Source: Allobosea vaviloviae
Lineage (GTDB): Bacteria > Pseudomonadota > Alphaproteobacteria > Rhizobiales > Beijerinckiaceae
Direction of reading: 5' to 3'
Length of the DNA: 61,696 bases
Assembly: GCF_001298265.1 (NCBI RefSeq)
Contig: NZ_LGSZ01000077.1
Location: 1 to 61,696 of the forward strand
Below are positions 1 through 10,000 of this stretch, one piece after another. The position numbers and the translations under genes were made by a program. The notes under the pieces are model-generated. The model did not search any database and was not told the DNA's origin. It saw nothing but the letters and a program-made list of their open reading frames with translations. Each line of letters opens with the position of its first letter. The stretch's first letter is position 1.

Positions 1-4
1 GCCC

Positions 5-1042
5 ATGCCTGCGCCCGCCCCCGCCCCGCTGGATTTCGACGGCGCCCGCCTCGATGCCTATCTGCGCTCCGCACTGCCCGGCCGCGCGAGCGGGGCCATG
101 ACGCTGGAGCGGATCAGCGGCGGGCAGTCCAACCCGACCTTCTTCCTGTCCTATCGCGACGCCGGGACGCTGCTGGTGCTGCGCAAGAAGCCGCCGGGAC
201 CGCTGCTGCCCTCGGCGCATGCGGTCGATCGCGAATACCGAATCCTGAAGGCACTGGCGGGCTCGGCTGTTCCCGTGCCGCCAGTCGTGCTGTTCGAGGC
301 GCAAGACGATGTCGTCGGCACGCCGTTCTACCTGATGGAGCGGCTCGATGGCCGTGTTTTCCACGACACCGCCCTGCCCGGCGTGGCGGCCGTTGACCGC
401 GAGGCAATGTATTTCGCCATGGCGGAGACGCTGGCCGCGCTGCACCGTTTCGACTGGCAAGGCGCGGGTCTCGCCGATTTCGGCAGGCCCGGCAACTACT
501 TCGCCCGTCAGATCGCGCGCTGGGGCCGGCAATGGCGGGAGACGAAGACGCATGAGATCGCGGCTGTCGATCGCGTTTTCGACTGGCTCGGCGCCCATCT
601 CGACGACACGCCTGCGACCACCATCGTCCATGGCGATTTCCGGCTCGGCAATCTGATGTTTTCGCCCGATGCGCCGCGCGTGATCGCGGTGCTCGACTGG
701 GAGTTGTCCACGCTTGGGCACCCGCTCTCGGACGCCGCCTTCTCCTGCCTGCCCTGGCATTCGACGCCGCAGATGTATGCCGGCATCGCCGGGCTCGATC
801 GCGAGGCGCTCGGCATTCCCACGCAGGAAGAGTATCTGGAGCGCTATTGCGCGGCGGCCGGGCGCGACGACGGGCCGGGCCGCTTCCACCTCGCCTTCTC
901 GCTGCTGCGCTTCGCGGTCATCCTCGACGGCATCGCGGCCCGGGCGAAGGCCGGCAATGCGGCAGCGCAGGACGCGGTCGCGGTCGGCGAAATGGCCGAG
1001 AGTTTCGCGCTGCGGGCAGAAGCCGTGATTGGTGCGGCCTGA
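5..1042 (+). CDS. Phosphotransferase family protein (aminoglycoside phosphotransferase-like, ACAD10/11-type)
   Basis: 345 aa with a protein-kinase-like fold. The Brenner-type catalytic motif HGDFRLGN lies near residue 207 and the metal-binding LDWELSTLG near residue 229. The N-terminal lobe has a G-Q-S-N-P-T nucleotide-binding turn near residue 39. Such kinases beside an acyl-CoA dehydrogenase resemble the two halves of eukaryotic ACAD10/ACAD11, where hydroxyacyl-CoAs are phosphorylated before removal of the hydroxyl group. The dehydrogenase follows 180 bp downstream on the same strand, so a joint role in acyl-CoA or hydroxy-acid breakdown is inferred. Antibiotic resistance is unlikely in this context. 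The ATG at position 5 is a plausible start, but the window edge hides any upstream alternative. Confidence 0.85.
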   Translation: MPAPAPAPLDFDGARLDAYLRSALPGRASGAMTLERISGGQSNPTFFLSYRDAGTLLVLRKKPPGPLLPSAHAVDREYRILKALAGSAVPVPPVVLFEAQDDVVGTPFYLMERLDGRVFHDTALPGVAAVDREAMYFAMAETLAALHRFDWQGAGLADFGRPGNYFARQIARWGRQWRETKTHEIAAVDRVFDWLGAHLDDTPATTIVHGDFRLGNLMFSPDAPRVIAVLDWELSTLGHPLSDAAFSCLPWHSTPQMYAGIAGLDREALGIPTQEEYLERYCAAAGRDDGPGRFHLAFSLLRFAVILDGIAARAKAGNAAAQDAVAVGEMAESFALRAEAVIGAA

Positions 1043-1071
1043 TCACCATCCGGGACCATGACTCACATCCT

Positions 1072-1180
1072 CCGTCATCCCGGACGGAGCGAAGCGGAGA
1101 TCCGGGATCCATTCCGGAGCGCTTGCCGGTAAGGTTCCGGAATGGATCCCGGGTCTCCCTGCGGTCGCCCGGGATGACGG
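1072..1180. repeat. Dispersed inverted-repeat element, family A, copy 1
   Basis: The element opens with a CGTCATCCCGGACGG block and closes with CGCCCGGGATGACGG, so the ends are inverted copies. Internally GATCCGGGATCCATTCCGG on one arm faces CCGGAATGGATCCCGGGTC on the other. It can fold into a long hairpin. It fills most of the gap between the phosphotransferase and acyl-CoA dehydrogenase genes. Related copies lie at about 2522, 22392 and 33582. Confidence 0.85.
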
Positions 1181-1222
1181 CGCGTTTGAGATGAAGCGTT
1201 CAAAGTCTAGCGAGGACACACC

Positions 1223-2497
1223 ATGGATTTCGCCTATTCCGCCCGGGTCGAGGAGCTGCGCACGCGGCTGCAGGCGTTCATGGATGCCCATGTCCAGCCG
1301 ACCGATGTGCAGTGGCGCGCGGAGGTCGAGGCCGGGCGCTATCCGATGACCCTGATCGACGGCTTGAAGGCAAAGGCCAGGGCGGAAGGCCTGTGGAACC
1401 TGTTCCTGCCGGCGCTGAAGGCGGACGAGCCGGGCACGCGGCTGTCCAATCTCGAATATGCGCCGCTCGCCGAGATCATGGGCCGGATCTACTGGTCGTC
1501 GGAGGTGTTCAACTGCAACGCGCCCGACACCGGCAACATGGAAATCCTGCACATGTTCGCGACGCCGGAGCAGCGCGAGCGCTGGCTGGTGCCGCTCATG
1601 AACGGCGAGATCCGCTCCTGCGTCGGCATCACCGAGCCCGGCGTCGCCTCCTCCGACCCGACCAATCTCCAGACCACGATCATCCGCGATGGCGACGACT
1701 ACATCGTCACCGGGCGCAAATGGTGGACGACCGGCGCGCTGCACCCCAACGTCAAGTTCTGCATCGTGATGGGGCTGTCCGACCTCGCCGAGGACGCCGA
1801 TCCGCACAAGCGCCATTCGATGATCATCGTGCCGATGGATGCCAAGGGCGTCACAGTGATGCGCAACCTGCCGCTGCTGAACCACCATTCGCCGGAAGGC
1901 CATACCGAGACCGATTTCGATGCCGTGCGCGTGCCCGCCGCCAACATGCTGGGCGAGGAAGGGGCGGGCTTTGCCCTGGCGCAGGCGCGGCTCGGACCCG
2001 GGCGCATCCACCACTGCATGCGCTCGATCGGGCAATGCGAGGTGGCGCTCGAACTGATGGTCGAGCGCGCCCTGGAGCGGAAGGCCTTCAACCGCAACCT
2101 CTCCGACTACGCCAATGTGCAGGACTGGATCGCCGAGGGGCGCATGGAGATCGACCAGGCGCGGCTCTTGTGCCTGCGCGCCGCCTGGATGATGGACACA
2201 CACGGCAACAAGGCCGCGCGCACCGAGGTCTCGGCGATCAAGGTGGTGGCGACGCGGCTCCAGACGAAGATCGCCGACCGGGCGATGCAGGTCTTCGGGG
2301 CGGCCGGGCTCTCCAACGACACGCCGCTCGCCTTCATCTACAGCTGGGGCCGGGCGCTGCGCTTCATCGACGGCCCCGACGAGGTGCATCTGCGTGCCGT
2401 GGCGCGGGCCGAGATCAAGAAGCGGCAAGGCGCCAACCGCAGCACGATGGCCGAGCAGGGTGTAAGGGTGCCTTACGAAAAGCCGGCCGCCAGCTGA
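1223..2497 (+). CDS. Acyl-CoA dehydrogenase family protein
   Basis: 424 aa, the full length of an ACAD11-type FAD-dependent acyl-CoA dehydrogenase, which forms the alpha,beta double bond of an acyl-CoA and passes electrons to ETF. The substrate/FAD loop GITEPGVASSDPTNL lies near residue 137 and the C-terminal FAD-contact region MQVFGAAGLSNDTPL near residue 353. The last helix region has RALRFIDGPDEVHLRAVARAE. The start is the ATG at 1223, behind a short AGCGAGGA Shine-Dalgarno-like stretch. The upstream phosphotransferase is the likely functional partner. Substrate chain length cannot be told from sequence. Confidence 0.92.
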   Translation: MDFAYSARVEELRTRLQAFMDAHVQPTDVQWRAEVEAGRYPMTLIDGLKAKARAEGLWNLFLPALKADEPGTRLSNLEYAPLAEIMGRIYWSSEVFNCNAPDTGNMEILHMFATPEQRERWLVPLMNGEIRSCVGITEPGVASSDPTNLQTTIIRDGDDYIVTGRKWWTTGALHPNVKFCIVMGLSDLAEDADPHKRHSMIIVPMDAKGVTVMRNLPLLNHHSPEGHTETDFDAVRVPAANMLGEEGAGFALAQARLGPGRIHHCMRSIGQCEVALELMVERALERKAFNRNLSDYANVQDWIAEGRMEIDQARLLCLRAAWMMDTHGNKAARTEVSAIKVVATRLQTKIADRAMQVFGAAGLSNDTPLAFIYSWGRALRFIDGPDEVHLRAVARAEIKKRQGANRSTMAEQGVRVPYEKPAAS

Positions 2498-2521
2498 CCA
2501 TGCCAGCCTTGTCCGAAACCG

Positions 2522-2641
2522 CCGGGTCATCCCGGGCGAAGCGCAGCGAAGACCCGGGATCCATTCCGGAGCGCTGGCCGGTGAGGTTCCGGAATGGATC
2601 CCGGATCGGCGCCGCTGCGCGGCTTGTCCGGGATGACCCGG
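2522..2641. repeat. Dispersed inverted-repeat element, family A, copy 2
   Basis: Terminal blocks CCGGGTCATCCCGG and CCGGGATGACCCGG are reverse complements. The middle again has the GGGATCCATTCCGGA / TCCGGAATGGATCCC pair seen in copy 1. It lies directly downstream of the acyl-CoA dehydrogenase stop and just ahead of the DCC-family gene. It could act as a transcript-end hairpin, but no U-tract follows. Confidence 0.85.
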
Positions 2642-2678
2642 CGGTTCCGTGGCAAGATTGCAGGATCTTGGAGCCGTG

Positions 2679-3116
2679 ATGGAAGAGCCGATGCCGCAGC
2701 CCACCGAGGATGCTCCGGTCTGGCTCTATGACGGCGTCTGCGTGCTCTGCTCCGGCAGCGTCCACTACACGCTGCGGCACGAGCAGGACGCTACCATCCG
2801 CTTCGTCGCGATCCAGTCGCGCGAGGGCCGCACGCTGGCGCAAGCGCATGGCATCGACCCCGACGATCCCGAGAGCTTCCTCTTCATCGAGGACGGCAGG
2901 GCCTTGCAGAAATCCGACGGCGTGCTGGCGCTGCTGACGCATCTCGGCGGGCCGGCGCGGCTGCTGCTGGCCGGCGCCGTGCTGCCGCGGGCGATGCGCG
3001 ACTGGCTCTACGACCGCGTCGCCCGCAACCGCTATCGGCTGTTCGGACAGAAGACCGCTTGCGAGATGCCCGATCCGGCGCAACGCCACCGCTTCAGCCT
3101 GCCGGACGGTACGTGA
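2679..3116 (+). CDS. DCC-family (DUF393) thiol-disulfide oxidoreductase-like protein
   Basis: About 145 aa. The family hallmark YDGVCVLCSGSV near residue 13 supplies the D-x-x-C-x-x-C signature, and YDRVARNRYRLFG near the C-terminus is the usual end of this thioredoxin-fold family. The family is predicted to be redox active, but substrates are mostly unknown. A GTG ten codons upstream (2649) is in frame; the ATG at 2679 is preferred because the added residues match nothing in the family. The stop codon overlaps the start of the next gene as ATGA, so the two are translationally coupled. Confidence 0.85.
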   Translation: MEEPMPQPTEDAPVWLYDGVCVLCSGSVHYTLRHEQDATIRFVAIQSREGRTLAQAHGIDPDDPESFLFIEDGRALQKSDGVLALLTHLGGPARLLLAGAVLPRAMRDWLYDRVARNRYRLFGQKTACEMPDPAQRHRFSLPDGT

Positions 3117-4789
3117 TGCGGCGCGTCCTCCTGATCGGCGGGACCGGTGTGTTCGGCCGAAGGCTGGCGCGCCACCTGGCTGCGATTCCGGGTCTGGAGC
3201 TGCTGGTCACCTCGCGCGACGCAAGCAAAGCCCGCGCTCTGGCGAGCGGGATCACTCCTGTTGCCGGGACGACGATCTCCGGTCTGGGTTTCGACCATCG
3301 CCGCGATCCGGGCGGGGAGATGGCGCGGCTGGCGCCCTGGCTGGTGATCGACGCATCCGGCCCCTTCCAGGGGGCGGGCTACGATGTGCCGCGCGCCGCG
3401 CTGTCGGCAGGCGCGCATGTCGTCGATCTCGCCGATGCGCGCGACTACATTCTCGGCTTTGGCGCCGCGCTGGACGAACTGGCGCGGGAGCGCGGCCTCG
3501 TCGCGCTGGCCGGCGCGAGCTCGACGCCGGCTCTGTCGTCAGCCGCCGTAACCGCCCTCACGGAGGGCTGGCAGCGCATCGACAGCATCGACATCGCGAT
3601 CACGCCCGGCGGGCGCAGCGAGGTCGGAGGGGCGGTGATCGCCGCGATCCTGTCCTATGCCGGCCGGCCGATCCCGATCTGGCGGGAAGGCGCGCTTCAA
3701 GAGACGCATGGCTGGCTGGACAGCCGGCGCATCGGCATGCCCGGCCTCGGCAGACGCCGCGTCGCGGCGGTCGAAACCGTCGATGCGGAATGGGTCGGAC
3801 CGAGCCTGAAGGTTCGCTCCCGCATCGCCTTCCGGGCCGGACTTGAATCCCCGATCGAGCAATGGGGCATCATGGCTCTGGCGTGGCTTGCCCGTCACGG
3901 CGCGATCGGCACGCTCGATGCGCTGATCCCGGCCTTGCTCTGGGCACGACGCATCACGCGCCTGCCGACCTCGGATCGCGGCGGCATGCTGGTCGAGGTC
4001 GGCGGGCTCGATGCAGAGGGCCGATTGCGGCGCGCATCTTGGTCGCTGCTGGCGGAGCGTGGCGACGGCCCGCATGTGCCGACGCTGCCGGCGGCGGCGG
4101 CGGTGCGCGCGCTGCTCGACGGCAGGCTCGCGCCCGGTGCCCGGTCCGCCGCCGGGGCGCTGACGCTGGCCGAGATCGAGGCCGAGATGGCCCCCTACGC
4201 GATCACCACACGCCGGGAGGAAAGCGTCCATGGCGCGCCCGTCTTCGTCGAGGCGCTTGGCGATGCGGCCTTCGTGGCGCTGCCGGCTCCTGTCGCAGCG
4301 CTGCATGATGCAGCCGGCCCGCCGGTCTGGCATGGCCGGGCCTGCGTCGAGGCCGGCACGCATCCCCTCGCCCGATCGCTGCGACGGCTGATCGGCCTGC
4401 CGGAGGCGGCGCGCGACCTGCCGGTCAGCATCACCATCGAGCGTGTCATCGGCGACGACGGCGAGGCGGAACTCTGGACCCGCAATTTCGGCGGGTCACG
4501 CTTCACCTCGCGTCTGTCTGCGGACGGGTGCGGTGGGATCGAGGAGGCGTTCGGCCCCCTCCACTTCCGGCTCGGGATTGCGGCGAGCGCGGACGGCATC
4601 GCCTTCCCCGTCACAAGCGCCCGCTGTCTCGGCATCCCCCTCCCGCGCATGCTGCTGCCCCGCTCGGAGGCGCGCGAGTTCGTCGACGAGGAGGGCCGCT
4701 TCCGCTTCGACATCAAGCTGACGCTGCCATTCGTCGGGCTGCTGACGCATTATCGCGGCTGGCTGGTACCGGCCGCGCCCGACGCGTAG
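3116..4789 (+). CDS. Saccharopine dehydrogenase-like NAD(P)-binding protein with C-terminal DUF4166 domain
   Basis: 557 aa. Residues 1-20 carry a Rossmann start (LLIGGTGVFGRRLARHLAA), followed by a saccharopine-reductase-like half to about residue 320. A DUF4166 domain fills roughly residues 380-550. The ATG at 3116 overlaps the previous stop (ATGA) and is preferred over an in-frame ATG at 3059 inside the upstream gene. Two-domain proteins of this kind are common but uncharacterised; a true saccharopine dehydrogenase activity should not be assumed. The TAG stop is immediately followed by a copied fragment of an RND pump gene. Confidence 0.8.
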   Translation: MRRVLLIGGTGVFGRRLARHLAAIPGLELLVTSRDASKARALASGITPVAGTTISGLGFDHRRDPGGEMARLAPWLVIDASGPFQGAGYDVPRAALSAGAHVVDLADARDYILGFGAALDELARERGLVALAGASSTPALSSAAVTALTEGWQRIDSIDIAITPGGRSEVGGAVIAAILSYAGRPIPIWREGALQETHGWLDSRRIGMPGLGRRRVAAVETVDAEWVGPSLKVRSRIAFRAGLESPIEQWGIMALAWLARHGAIGTLDALIPALLWARRITRLPTSDRGGMLVEVGGLDAEGRLRRASWSLLAERGDGPHVPTLPAAAAVRALLDGRLAPGARSAAGALTLAEIEAEMAPYAITTRREESVHGAPVFVEALGDAAFVALPAPVAALHDAAGPPVWHGRACVEAGTHPLARSLRRLIGLPEAARDLPVSITIERVIGDDGEAELWTRNFGGSRFTSRLSADGCGGIEEAFGPLHFRLGIAASADGIAFPVTSARCLGIPLPRMLLPRSEAREFVDEEGRFRFDIKLTLPFVGLLTHYRGWLVPAAPDA

Positions 4790-4910
4790 TCACTCGGCCG
4801 GCGCGGGATGAGCCGGGGCCGCAGGCTTGCTCTTCGAAAAGAGCCGCTCCAGCCCCAGGCTGAGCTTTTCCATGTAGAGGAACAGCACGGGCGTAATGAA
4901 CAGGGTCAGC
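4790..4910 (-). pseudogene. Duplicated 3'-end fragment of the neighbouring RND permease gene
   Basis: This 121-bp stretch aligns without gaps to 7038-7158, the last 40 codons and stop of the RND permease, with 7 mismatches by my count. In frame it still encodes the LFLYMEKLSLGLERLF tail, including the ...PAPAE stop end. The fragment starts exactly next to the TAG of the upstream gene and ends abruptly in unrelated sequence. It has no start codon and no other part of the pump. Together with the intact copy it forms direct repeats around the WG-repeat gene. Confidence 0.85.
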
Positions 4911-4995
4911 CCCGCCGCAATGTGATGGCGGAATTTCGTCTGCGTTGTCGAGGCGATCTGTCAAGAGCGAGCGCGACCGGCTCGCGGCTCGCCGA

Positions 4996-6906
4996 TCAGG
5001 GCCTGAACGGCGCCACGGAGTAGGAGGCCTTGCTCATCACGCCGTCCCCGACCCAGCCGGGGGGCGTCTGCCGCCGACCGAGGCCGTAATCGAGACCGGC
5101 ACGAACCCACAGGATGCTGCTTTCGTGAGCGTCGTCGGAGAATTTTTCGGGGGCGTGGTGAGATATCCTCACCGGGTAAAACGTTTTGATGCAGGCCGGC
5201 ATCGTCCTAAACTGCCCATCCGGCCCTATCGGGCACCATTCCTGCCTGTTGCCATCGGGCGCCCAGGCGACGCCGCTCCGAAAGCAGGACAGGGCACGGT
5301 GGACGGGCGCGATCATGACGCGGCCGTCCTTGGCGACCATTCCGAACCGGTCGCCATCGGCGAAAATCTTCGCGCCGTCGCCGCAGGCGAGCGCGCTCTC
5401 GCGCACAGCGCTGTCGAGCGCCGCCCTCATCTCCGGCAAGCGATTGCCGGTCGCATCGACAAACCCTTGGGTGTCGCCGACGCCGATTGAGAAGACCGGC
5501 TTCCCATGAATGCCGGACGCGCCCGGATGATAGCCAAGAGGCTGATTCTGCAGCGGCAGCGTGAATTGCCCCTCGGTATCGACGATACCCCAGTCACCGC
5601 CCTGCCCCCATCGCGCGGTCCCGACGACAGCGTGGCCGGATCGAAAAACGCGTGCCGACTTGTAGTATTGCACAGGACTGAACAGCGGCTCTCCGTCAGT
5701 CCTCAGATATGTGTAGTTCTCGTCGTCCTTTCCATCACCCTTGTAGGCAATGTAGATCGGCGCACGGCAGTCCAGGACACGAGCTGCCGAGATCGCATTC
5801 TCCGAAACGATCCCGAACTGCACGTAGTCGACATCGCGATCGACGCTCGGGCGGCCGTCGTCTTTCGTCGGCAGGTACTTTTCACCCTTCTGCCAGATCT
5901 TGAGTCCCTGCGGACACGAACCGACGAGGATGCCGTTCGGATCAGCAGCCACGCGGGCGAGCCGGCCGTCGGCCTGGACCTCGTACCAGTCGTCGCCCTG
6001 CCGGACGCGTGCGGGCCTGCCACCTTCCGGCCGTTCGACCTTGTCGTAGATGGGCTCGGCGACAACCGTTCCATCCTTGCGGATCAGCCCCATTTTACGG
6101 GAAACGCCGGTCCCGGGGCCTCCAACGAGCCCAAAGCCATCGCGAAAATAGCCGAGCCAATCGTATCGAGGCGGGACGACGACAGCTCCTGCTTCGTCGA
6201 CGGCTCCCCATTTGCCGCTGGCGTCCGCCACGATCGCTCGTCCGTCGCTCAGCGACTGTACATGCCTGAAACGCGGCGAGACGACCCATTCGCCACGATC
6301 ATTCAGTAGGCCTAGCAGGCGATCGCCCTCCATGGTCGCAGCCCAGATCAGGCCGGACGCGCTACCATCCCCGACACGCCCGAAGCGCTGGAACCTGAGC
6401 CCCTTGGGCGTCAGCCAGCCCGTGCGATGGTGGTAGAGCCGCAAGGAGGCGGTGGGCGAATAGAACGGATCGCTGCGGTTGATGGGCCCGTCCGCCTGCC
6501 CTTCTTCGACGAGAGCGACCTCGTCGGTGAACGGCACCGTCCAGCGGAACTGCGGGGCGATCACGAACGCGCCGGACCTGTCGATGATGCCGGCCTTCCC
6601 ATCGACGGTCGCACTGGCGCGACGCCCCTCGAAGGGCCTGACTGCCTGAAACCGTGGCTTGATGACAAGTTCACCGGTCTCGTTGATGAAGCCCCACAGG
6701 CCCTCGACCCTCACCGCCGCGAGGCCATCGGAGAACCGTTCTGCCTTCTCGAAATCGCCTGCGATGACCGTGGTGCCACGGCTGTCGACATAACCGCATC
6801 TGTCCAGGACGCCGCTGCAGCGCGGTTTGGGCGTCTCCGCAGCGGCAGCCGAGCAGGACAGCGCGATCAGTGCGAGCGTCCATGCGCGGATGCGGTCAGA
6901 TCGCAT
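4996..6906 (-). CDS. WG-repeat exported protein
   Basis: 636 aa. An N-terminal signal peptide (residues 1 to about 23, ending CSAAAAE) precedes a chain of WG/KWGIID-type repeats, for example GLWGFINETGELVIKPRF, GKAGIIDRSGAFVIAPQF, GKWGAVDEAGAVVVPPRY and GDWGIVDTEGQF. WG repeats form beta-rich extracytoplasmic scaffolds with no agreed biochemical role. A GGGGGATGTGAC ribosome site precedes the ATG at 6906. The gene sits alone between two copies of the RND permease 3' end, which suggests it arrived later than its neighbours. Many Cys residues in the C-terminal half could form disulfides. Confidence 0.85.
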   Translation of the reverse strand: MRSDRIRAWTLALIALSCSAAAAETPKPRCSGVLDRCGYVDSRGTTVIAGDFEKAERFSDGLAAVRVEGLWGFINETGELVIKPRFQAVRPFEGRRASATVDGKAGIIDRSGAFVIAPQFRWTVPFTDEVALVEEGQADGPINRSDPFYSPTASLRLYHHRTGWLTPKGLRFQRFGRVGDGSASGLIWAATMEGDRLLGLLNDRGEWVVSPRFRHVQSLSDGRAIVADASGKWGAVDEAGAVVVPPRYDWLGYFRDGFGLVGGPGTGVSRKMGLIRKDGTVVAEPIYDKVERPEGGRPARVRQGDDWYEVQADGRLARVAADPNGILVGSCPQGLKIWQKGEKYLPTKDDGRPSVDRDVDYVQFGIVSENAISAARVLDCRAPIYIAYKGDGKDDENYTYLRTDGEPLFSPVQYYKSARVFRSGHAVVGTARWGQGGDWGIVDTEGQFTLPLQNQPLGYHPGASGIHGKPVFSIGVGDTQGFVDATGNRLPEMRAALDSAVRESALACGDGAKIFADGDRFGMVAKDGRVMIAPVHRALSCFRSGVAWAPDGNRQEWCPIGPDGQFRTMPACIKTFYPVRISHHAPEKFSDDAHESSILWVRAGLDYGLGRRQTPPGWVGDGVMSKASYSVAPFRP

Positions 6907-7037
6907 GTCACATCCCCCGGTTCATCGACGACACCGGTATGTCTCGCACGCAAGGCCATTTTTGGGCAGAACTCTGCTCCACTTCGGCGCAAGGCCGACA
7001 CGCCCGGCCGCCGATCGAACCATGAGACCCGCCGCGC

Positions 7038-10000
7038 TCACTCCGCCGGCGCAGGATGAGCCGGCGCCGCAGGCTCTCTCCTCGAAAAGAGCCGCTCCAG
7101 CCCCAGGCTGAGCTTTTCCATGTAGAGGAACAGCACGGGCGTGATGAACAGGGTCAGCACCTGGCTGATCATCAGGCCGCCCACGACGGCGATGCCGAGC
7201 GGCTGGCGCAGTTCCGCACTGGCGCCGGCGCCGAGCGCGATCGGCAAGGTGCCCATCAATGCCGCAAGCGTCGTCATCAGGATCGGGCGGAAGCGCATCA
7301 CGCAGGCCTGATGGATCGCCTCTTCCGCCGACTTGCCCTCGCGCTTGAGGACGAGGGCCACGTCGATCATCATGATCGCGTTCTTCTTGACGATGCCGAT
7401 CAGCATCAGGAGGCCGATGATCGCGATCACGGAGAGATCGAGATTGAAGAGCCTGAGCGCGCCCAGCGCCCCGATCGCGGCCGATGGCAGGCCGGTCAGG
7501 ATCGTCAATGGGTGGATGAAGCTCTCATAGAGGATGCCGAGCACGATGTAGATCGTCAGGATCGCGCCCATGATCAGGAGGCCCTGGTTGGCGAGCGAAT
7601 CCTGGAAGGTCTTGGCGGTGCCGGCGAAGGTGGTCGAGAGCGAGGTCGGCAGGCCGATCAGCGCCTTGATGGCGTTGATGCGCTCGACGCTGGCGCCGAG
7701 CGCGACGCCGGCCGGCAGGTTGTAGGAGATCGTCACGGCCGGAAGCTGGCCGAGCTGGTTGACGGTGAGCTGGCCTGCGGTGCGCTCGACGCGGGCGAAC
7801 GCGCCGATGGGGATCAGCGTGCCGTCGCGGCCCCTGGCGCGGATCGCATCGAGCCGTTCCGGCCCCCAGCCACCCTTGGGATCGAACTCGACGACGACGT
7901 TGTAGTTGTCGCCGGTGGCATAGATCGTCGAGACCTGCCGCACCCCGAACCCGGAATAGAGCGTCGAGCGCAGGATGTCGGCACCGATGCCGAGCGAATT
8001 GGCCTTGTCGCGGTCGACCACCAGCGTCGCTTCCAGCGCATTGTTCTGCAGGTCGGAGGTGACGTCGGCGAAGGTGGCGCGGTCCTGGGCCATGGCCTCG
8101 GTGAGGCGCACCGCCCATTCGTTCATCTGCGCCTGGTCGAGGCCCTGGACCACGAGCTGGTACTGGCTCTTGGAGGCGCGCGCGCCGATGTCCAGGTTCT
8201 GCACCGGCGTCATATAGGCGGTGATGCCGGGGATCTGGGCGAGGTCGCGCCGCAGCGAGGCCAGCACCGGCTGGATGGCCGGACGTTCCTCGCGCGGCTT
8301 CAGCTCGACGAAGAGCCTGCCGGCATTGAGCCCGCTCGCACCGCCGCCGCTGCTGCCGACGGAGGAGGCGACATGGGCGACGAAGGGCGACTTGCGGAAG
8401 ACCTCGGCGACCTGGTTCTGGAGCTGCCGCATCGCCTCGAAGGAGATGTCCTGCCGCGCCTCGGTCGAGACCTGGAGCTGGCCGATATCCTCCTGCGGGA
8501 AGAAGCCCTTGGGAGCGGTCTGCAGCAGCCAGACGCTCAGCGCCAGCGTCCCGAAGAAGGTCAGCAGCATCAGCGGCTTGAAGCGCAGGCAGACGACCAG
8601 ACCCCGGTCGTAGCCGCGCAGGATCGCCTCAAACCCGCGTTCGAGGATGCGGCCGAAGGCGTTCTCCTCATGGTGCTCCGAATAACCGCTGAGCAGGCGG
8701 GAGCACAGCATCGGCGTCAGCGTCAGCGAGACGAAGGCCGAGGCCAGGATCGAGACCGTCACCACCACGGCGAACTCGTTGAAGATGCGGCCGATGACGC
8801 CGCCCATCAGCAGCACGGGAATGAAGACCGCGACCAGCGAGAGCGAGATGGAGATGATGGTGAAGCCGATCTCGGCGGAGCCCTTCAGGGCCGCGTCGAA
8901 GGCCGACAGCCCGTCCTCCTCCATGTGCCGGACGATGTTCTCCAGCATGACGATGGCGTCGTCGACGACGAGGCCGACCGAGAGCGTCAGGCCGAGCAGC
9001 GAGATGTTGTCGATCGCGAAGCCGAAGGCATACATCGCAGCCAAGGTCGCCACGATCGAGATCGGCACCGCGACCGCCGGGATCAGGGTCGCGGCGATCC
9101 GGCGCAGGAAGACGAAGATCACCATGACGACGAGCGCGACCGTCAGCAGCAGCGTGAACTGGACGTCGTCCACGGCCTGGCGGATCGAGCTCGAGCGGTC
9201 GTTCAGCAGGGCCAGCGAGGCCGCCGCCGGCAATTGCTCGGAGAAGGCCGGCAGCATCGCCTTGACGCGGTCGACGACCTGCACCGTGTTGGCGTCGGGC
9301 TGACGCTGGACGGCCAGCACCACCGAGGGCGTGCCGTCGAAGGTGCTGCCGGTCTGCAGGTTCTCGACGGAATCGATGACCCTGGCGACATCGCCGAGCC
9401 GGACCGGCTTGCCCTCGCGGGTGGCGATGATGACCTTGGCGAACGGCGCCGCATTCGCGAGCTGCGTCTTTGCCTGAATCGTGAGCTGCTGGTTGGTGTT
9501 CTGGAGCGTGCCGACCGGCGTGTTGGCATTGGTCGCGGTGATCGCGGCCTGCAGTTCATCGACGCCGATGCCGCGCGCGGCGAGCGCGGTCGGATCGATC
9601 TGGATGCGGACGGCATATTTCTGGCTGCCGAAGATCAGCACCTGGGCGACGCCGTCGACCGTCGAGAGCGATGGCGAGATCACCTGCTGGGCGAAGGCGT
9701 CGAGCTGCGAGAGCGGCACGACGTCGCTCTTGAGCGCCATCAGGATGATCGGCGCATCGGCCGGGTTGACCTTCCGGTAGCTCGGCTGCGTCGTCATCTC
9801 CAGCGGGAGCTGGCGCTGGGCGCGGGCGATGGCGGCCTGCACGTCGGCTGCGGCTGCGTCGATGTTGCGGGTCAGCACGAACTGGATCGCGATCGAGGTC
9901 GTGCCCTGTGCGTTGGTGGTCGCGATCGAGTCGATGCCGGCGATGGTGGCGAACTGCTTGACCAGCGGCGTCGCGACCGAGGTCGCCATCGTGTCGGGCG

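Noticed and set aside
5..1042. Aminoglycoside resistance gene
   Set aside because: The kinase-fold motifs are shared by many small-molecule kinases and the acyl-CoA dehydrogenase neighbour favours an ACAD10/11-like metabolic role.
1043..2704. 553-codon minus-strand frame over the acyl-CoA dehydrogenase
   Set aside because: No recognisable domain, runs through two inverted repeats, and overlaps a well-supported plus-strand gene.
3116..4789. True saccharopine dehydrogenase of lysine metabolism
   Set aside because: Only the Rossmann-type N-terminus resembles it; the C-terminal DUF4166 domain and DCC-family partner point to a different, unknown role.
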